NCBI RefSeq assembly: GCF_900111905.1
Contig: NZ_FOKM01000020.1
Coordinates: 1-64,000, forward strand
DNA from: Rhizobium sp. NFR07
GTDB lineage: Bacteria > Pseudomonadota > Alphaproteobacteria > Rhizobiales > Rhizobiaceae
Direction of reading: 5' to 3'
Length of the DNA stretch: 64,000 bases
The notes beneath the pieces were generated by a model. The model was not told the DNA's origin and did not search any database. It saw nothing but the letters and a program-made list of their open reading frames with translations. Below, in pieces: positions 59,532 through 64,000 of this stretch (position 1 is its first letter; each line of letters starts with the position of its first letter). The position numbers were made by a program, and so were the translations under genes.

Positions 59532-61864
59532 GTGCACCCCATGAGCGCGGGGCGAACGCGATTGACAAGCACCGCCGTAGCCCAGGTCGAGAGTTCTGCA
59601 TCGGTCGAGCGCGTGGCCATTTGCAATGCGATGTCGAGCCGGGCTGTGAGATAGATGCTGTCGACTTCCATCGCCGCGGCGATGAAGGAATCGCGAGCTT
59701 CCAAGGGCTCGGTCGATAGATATCTCAGCATCGATTGGGTGACAGCCTCTACGACGCCGGCGTCATGACATATGAATTGGCCTCCGCCTTCACCGTCATG
59801 AACCGGCAGGGATTCGGCGAGCATATCGTTGCGCGATTGCCGCAACACGAAATCCGCAGTGCCGACAAGCAACAAAGCCTGAGGATCGAGCCGGTGTTGG
59901 CCGCTTTCGGTCTCGACCGTTAAGCGGCGCGATGCCAATTGTGAGAGGATTTGCCATTCGAAGGCGTTACCAATGGATTCGCCGGGATCGTCTTCGGTGT
60001 CGATGGTGTGTTCTTCACCGTCGATCGTCAGGACCACAGAGCCGTCTTCCTGGGGGCGCAGCTCTAAATCGCCGACACCTTCGACCCAGCCTTGCAGGTG
60101 CTGGCCGGGATGTATCTGCTCTCTAAACGGCGTCATGTCGGCAAGTGCTCGAAACAACGGATACGGCAGGTCACGATTCACAGCGCCGAGATCCAAAAAA
60201 GCCTGAGCGGCAACGATGTCACCAAACAGAAAATTACTTGCAGCGCCGGCAAGCCACTCAGCTGCATCGACCGGATCATCTTCTACGCGCTCTCGTAATT
60301 CGATCGCCCAAAGTCGGGCCAATTCGCTTGCCAGCAGCTCGGGGAGGGTCACGTTCAGCATCGGCGTGTTCTCGGCCGTTATCGATGGATTGAGGTAACC
60401 GCTCCGGATTAACCATTCGGTATCAAACGTGGACAAACGGCCTTCGAGCGTTTCCCGTCGAACGAAGTAACGACCCATCAGCTGGAGAGCCATCGAGTAT
60501 GGCTTTGATTGATCCTGGGCATCCAGAACAATAGCTTGAGCAATGCCACGGAATCGGCGCCTGAGTTCAGGGTCCTTAAAATCGGCTCGCGCCTGAGCTA
60601 TGATTTCTAGTCCGGGAACGGCCGGAAAGATCGCAGCACCTTGTCGCTTCCGTTTCGCTCCAAGCACACGGGTTGCCATGGCCTGCAGGAGCCACGCACG
60701 GCGAAGGTCCGGACTGTGCTCTCCTCCATCCATTATACCCATGCCGAGTTCTGCGAGGGTGTTCAGCGCCATCTCGTATTCGCGATCGTCAAGGTCATCG
60801 ACGTGAACAATCGCCGCGTGACGACCAATAACAGATTCGCGACGGCCATCCGAACTGCTCATCACGCGTCGCGTTGCGTCCTCATCCAGACCGGCAACCA
60901 ATCGCAGGCGGTCGCCGAACCTGCTCGACAGCATGTCCTCGATCACTCGCACATCGTCACGGTCTTCCGGATCGAAGCGGTCTATGGCGAGTATCAGAGC
61001 CGGTCCATCTCCCCTAGAAATCTGACGCACTCAGTTTCGCGCCGCTTCTGGATCAACCGGCCAGTCGAGTGTGTCTGAAAGTAGGTCGGCAATCTTCCGA
61101 AATATCTCGCTTGCCCCGCAATCAAGGAACAATCCACCCGCATCTTGAGCATCCACGAGGCGGACAAGTTGCTCCAGGACGTTAGTCTTACCGGTGAGAG
61201 GAGGTCCAGAAACGATTACCAGTCGTGACGTTTGAAACTCGTTCACGACTTGCTCCGTCGCTCGGCGGAAAATCTTCAACGGGCCAAAGGGGCGGCGAGG
61301 GTAGTCAGTTGTCGCGGTTAACTCGCTTATGGCCGTCGCCGAAGCAACAGCAACAGCCCTCGTCCAAATCTGCGGGTCAGTTCCCATCAGGGTGGAAATC
61401 GCGTCGTCGCGGTCGCCTGCCGCGACCTTTCCCGCGGACTTCATCAAAGCTTCGAACGCCTTCTCGTCAGGACTTTCTGCTATGAAGGGCTGACCAGAGA
61501 AAGTTTCGATGATCTGCATTTGATCGCCATTGGTCGCGACGACTAAAGGCGCCATGACGGGCAACAAACGAGCATAGGACAGGCCCTGCTTGCCATCGTC
61601 GTCGGCCACCGAGATATCGGGTCTCTTCAGCTCCAGAATGGCCAGCGGCTTGCCATCCAGCACCAAAAGGATGTCGGCACGTCCTCGTTTGATCCAGCTT
61701 TCCCGTCCTTTGGCGGTGATCGTCGCATGCCCTAAGCGGATAGTAAATTCGATCTGATGTTGGATGGCCGCTGCGTTAAGGCGTGGAAATGCCTTCTCGA
61801 TCGCTGCGGAGATAGCTGTTTCGAGATCGTATTCTGTCTGCTTTTTATCGGAATCGTCGCTCAC
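59528..61864 (-). pseudogene. Nuclease-NTPase defence protein (HsdR_N-like REase + P-loop NTPase) with one in-frame TGA
   Basis: Reading 61864 to 59528 in one frame gives about 777 residues with a single TGA at 61031-61033. Before it: an HsdR_N-like nuclease (RADILLVLDGKPLAILELKRPDIS, the D...ExK core, near residue 62) and a P-loop IVSGPPLTGKTNVLEQLV near 223. The codon right after the TGA is GTG, then RQISRGDGPALILAIDRFDP, a Walker B strand, so the stop separates Walker A from Walker B of one domain. The remaining ~480 residues are helical and unrecognised. Ribosomes could restart at the GTG, giving two polypeptides. The frame is otherwise clean on both sides, which suggests a recent nonsense change, recoding or a base-call error rather than long decay. 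Confidence 0.8.
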
Positions 61865-61878
61865 GGATGCTCCAATAT

Positions 61879-62727
61879 CTAAGCTACGTGCCGGCTAAGG
61901 CGTTCATGTTCAGCGATCAGGAAGGTCAAGTAGCTGCGGATTAGGTTGCAGTAGAGCCGTGCCTCATCAATCCCGAGCGCAAGGCCCTCTTTAAGGTCGA
62001 CTCCGTGACGAACGCCGCCACCTGTCGGGGATGACAGATACCCGTGCAGCGTCATCATCCACTGAAGGATCTGCTCCTGGTGTCCCCGGCCGCGCTGACG
62101 CAGTTCCCAGATAATTTTGTTGAAGTATCGGCCCTGGATGGAACCGTCCAATATCTGTTCGCTGCGGAACGCCGTGGAGATCGTTTCCAGCAGCCAAAGG
62201 ACCTCCTGAACAGCCTGGCGGCCGTTGCCGCCGCTAAGTGCGCGCTGCGACGCGTCAAGAGATTCGTTGATGAGCGCCTGCGCCTGAACGTCAAGCGACG
62301 GAGGTGAGTCCGGGACGAAGATGGGGATGTGGGCGCGTGTGGCGACCAGCATGGGAGGATCAAGCTGATAGCCGGCGTCAGCGTCAGCAAGGATACGATT
62401 GATCCGCCCGGCATCCGGTATCACCATCGCCGGATTACGTGCGCGAAGTTCTTGGCAAGCGTCCCAGAATGCTTCGATGAAAACGGGTGCGTTTTCGCCG
62501 GCGTGTAACATGTCTCGGTCGAGATCCTCCGAGGCGAACCGGTCGTTGGTGCTAGGCCAATATTCCGCACTGGCTGCTGCGCAAAAGCGAGCTTTGAAAA
62601 ACTCGAGGATAGCCTTGCGCTGTCCTTGTCCACAAATACGATTGATGAGATCGCGAAATGCCTCTCGGGCGGCTGGTTCGATTGGGCCGGGACTATCAAA
62701 CCGCCAATTGCCGTTGAACTGAAGCAT
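61879..62727 (-). CDS. Unrecognised defence-operon protein, Abi-C-like C-terminus
   Basis: 282 residues from the ATG at 62727, sharing a base with the AbiEii stop (TGATG). The N-terminal half has no known match (FRDLINRICGQGQRKAILEFFKARF). The C-terminal half, QAVQEVLWLLETISTAF ... YLSSPTGGGVRHGVDL ... RLYCNLIRSYLTFLIAEHERL, resembles in layout the abortive-infection C-terminal (HEPN-like) domain, in which an RNxxGxxHG-type motif is replaced here by GGGVRHG. The family assignment is tentative; the operon position is firm. Confidence 0.6.
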   Translation of the reverse strand: MLQFNGNWRFDSPGPIEPAAREAFRDLINRICGQGQRKAILEFFKARFCAAASAEYWPSTNDRFASEDLDRDMLHAGENAPVFIEAFWDACQELRARNPAMVIPDAGRINRILADADAGYQLDPPMLVATRAHIPIFVPDSPPSLDVQAQALINESLDASQRALSGGNGRQAVQEVLWLLETISTAFRSEQILDGSIQGRYFNKIIWELRQRGRGHQEQILQWMMTLHGYLSSPTGGGVRHGVDLKEGLALGIDEARLYCNLIRSYLTFLIAEHERLSRHVA

Positions 62728-63662
62728 CAGGACAGTCCTCCGATGTTTGACTGCAGCGCTTGGATCTCTCGCCGTTGCTCTGCATGTTTTTCTGGGTTCT
62801 GCGCCTTCAGCTTTTCGAGGTTGAGAACTTTCCAACGGACGGCCGGCAAATCAGCCGCTTGTGGCAACCCGATTGCTTCGAAATCTGGTTTGCCGTCGTG
62901 GAGTGAGAGCAGAAATCGCATGGCGTCGTCGTCGAGCCGCGCAAGAAGATCGGTCGTCAGTTGCTCTCTAGCGGCTTTCAGCTCATCGAGGCTGATGGGC
63001 TGCGTCGTCATCCCCTCGAACTCTTTAACGAATTCTTCTTCCAGCGCTGCAAGCGAAGGCCTGACCAGCTCATGGGGCGGCCGCCCGGAACTTGCAACGT
63101 AAATCAGGAAGGTTCGAAACAGCGCACCGGTCAGTCCCTCGTTTTCATAAAGCAGCTTAACATCGAACAGGTCGCGGGGATGTTGCCGGTCAACTGCTGC
63201 ATGAAGCTTGCCGCCAAACAGGTCCTCGAAGGAGACGACTTGCATTTCGGCGAACCCGAACGCTTCTTCGACTTTCTCGCTCACCCGTCGTCGTTCCGGC
63301 GGATGAACGGTGCCCCTCGCGACAGGAGAGGTCTCCACCTTGATTTCGGCGTGGCCCTGCCGGACCAAGAGGCGGGTATCATTGTTGCCGCCGCCAGCGA
63401 TTCTCTGAACGCTCGCACCTCGCAGATTACGCAAAAGGTCTTCGCGGATATGATCCAAAATACTGTCAATGTTTTTCAGAGTCGTTTCACGGTCTTCGAT
63501 AGGCAGATAGGTCAGATCGATATCGACCGAGAGTCGCGGCATGTCGCGATAGAAGAGATTGATCGCCGTTCCACCCTTCAGGGCGAAGGCCTCGTGGCGG
63601 GCGATGAATGGAAGGGTCCGCACCAGAAGGTCGACTTGGCGCATGTACTGGTCACGGGCCAT
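62727..63662 (-). CDS. AbiEii-type nucleotidyltransferase toxin (type IV toxin-antitoxin)
   Basis: 311 residues, COG2253. The nucleotidyltransferase core is clear: ALKGGTAINLF near residue 27 followed by LSVDIDLTYLP near 44 (GG...DxD), then FEDLFGGKLHAAVDRQHPRDLFDVKLL near 150 with the conserved Lys and Asp. AbiEii toxins transfer nucleotides to RNA and arrest growth during phage infection, and are countered by AbiEi. The start overlaps the end of the AbiEi gene by 11 bases. Confidence 0.92.
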   Translation of the reverse strand: MARDQYMRQVDLLVRTLPFIARHEAFALKGGTAINLFYRDMPRLSVDIDLTYLPIEDRETTLKNIDSILDHIREDLLRNLRGASVQRIAGGGNNDTRLLVRQGHAEIKVETSPVARGTVHPPERRRVSEKVEEAFGFAEMQVVSFEDLFGGKLHAAVDRQHPRDLFDVKLLYENEGLTGALFRTFLIYVASSGRPPHELVRPSLAALEEEFVKEFEGMTTQPISLDELKAAREQLTTDLLARLDDDAMRFLLSLHDGKPDFEAIGLPQAADLPAVRWKVLNLEKLKAQNPEKHAEQRREIQALQSNIGGLS

Positions 63663-64000
63663 ACGAGGCCTCCTTTGGCATCAGGTCATTCGGGACTGTG
63701 ATGCGATAGATGGGGTGCAGCCGACCGCCCGGTGTCAGCGCCCGGTCGCCCTTGCCAAGATTGACGGAGGAGATGTCGATGTGCCGGCGCCAGGCATGAT
63801 TGTGCTTGTCAGCAAACACGAAGAAGAGGCGTTTGGTTTTGACGCTTCGGCATAGGGTAAGGAGCTTCGTCAATAATCTAGGGCGCAGATTGGCAAGGCT
63901 CTCGAACGCCACGTCCACCTTGTGGAAGCTTTCGCCATTCGGGACTTCGTCTAGCATTTCAAGGATCGCGCGCTCGGGTGAGGACATCGGCATTGGCCAA
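63652..64000 (-). CDS. AbiEi-type antitoxin, C-terminal part (runs off window)
   Basis: The frame is open to the right window edge; about 115 residues are visible. The segment MSSPERAILEMLDEVPNGESF is the middle motif of AbiEi proteins (SPERAxLExLxEV), followed by a C-terminal domain ending VPNDLMPKEASYGP. The N-terminal winged helix that would bind DNA lies beyond 64000. The antitoxin also represses its operon in known cases, so it may control all genes down to 58731. Confidence 0.82.
   Translation of the reverse strand, partial: WPMPMSSPERAILEMLDEVPNGESFHKVDVAFESLANLRPRLLTKLLTLCRSVKTKRLFFVFADKHNHAWRRHIDISSVNLGKGDRALTPGGRLHPIYRITVPNDLMPKEASYGP

Noticed and set aside
1..64000. Scan for tRNA, rRNA, CRISPR arrays, integrase genes or attachment sites
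   Set aside because: None could be recognised by eye; faint ones could be missed without a covariance-model search.

Overview
The window looks like accessory DNA, probably a plasmid or a genomic island, from an alphaproteobacterium of the Rhizobium/Agrobacterium type. The grounds are family-level: a DUF1127 protein, several TetR, AraC and MarR regulators, LysE-type exporters, cytochrome-c-linked molybdenum hydroxylases, and fragments of at least seven insertion-sequence families. I saw no rRNA, tRNA, CRISPR array or replication gene. Taxon and replicon type are inferences.

Layout. 1-7.6 kb: an IS1182-type transposase cut by the window edge, two small hydrolases, a LysE exporter, an autoregulated membrane-protein/XRE pair, decayed genes, an AraC - B3/4-domain - LysE operon and a chorismate mutase. 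7.8-11.6 kb: a chemoreceptor broken by a frameshift and an orphan sugar-type binding protein. 11.6-19.3 kb: two TetR genes, an MFS exporter and a three-gene molybdenum hydroxylase with its own cytochrome c. 19.4-21.7 kb: a SulP transporter and a beta-carbonic anhydrase. 22.4-24.3 kb: a graveyard of gene and transposase remnants.

24.4-35.4 kb holds the best-defined metabolic unit, a complete aerobic nicotinate catabolic cluster. nicBA (nicotinate hydroxylase) diverges from nicC, D, E, F, X, the transporter nicT and the MarR-type nicR. Together they would take nicotinate through 6-hydroxynicotinate, 2,5-dihydroxypyridine, N-formylmaleamate, maleamate and maleate to fumarate. Two copies of the palindrome AGCGTATACGCT lie between nicA and nicC.

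35.4-49.7 kb: IS and gene debris, a self-sufficient CYP102-type P450-reductase fusion, a receiver protein, a lipoprotein hydrolase and two TetR regulons whose operators can be read directly as matching palindromes. One regulon links a TetR to the P450 although they lie 2.6 kb apart; a fossil of a P450 5' end sits beside the TetR gene. An acyl-CoA dehydrogenase, an SDR, a DUF2147 protein and a DedA/methyltransferase pair complete this stretch. 49.8-53.2 kb: a third cytochrome-linked molybdenum hydroxylase with a different gene order.

53.2-64 kb: more IS debris (IS66, IS21), then a defence island, all on the minus strand. It has an ABC-three-component (ABC-3C) system whose SMEK effector gene is split by a -1 frameshift at an A4 run, and a tightly packed operon of AbiEi/AbiEii, an unrecognised protein, a nuclease-NTPase interrupted by one in-frame TGA, and a TIGR02391 protein. 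The last operon is the best candidate for an undescribed composite system. The several single-base lesions may be real inactivation, recoding or sequence errors; reads would be needed to tell.
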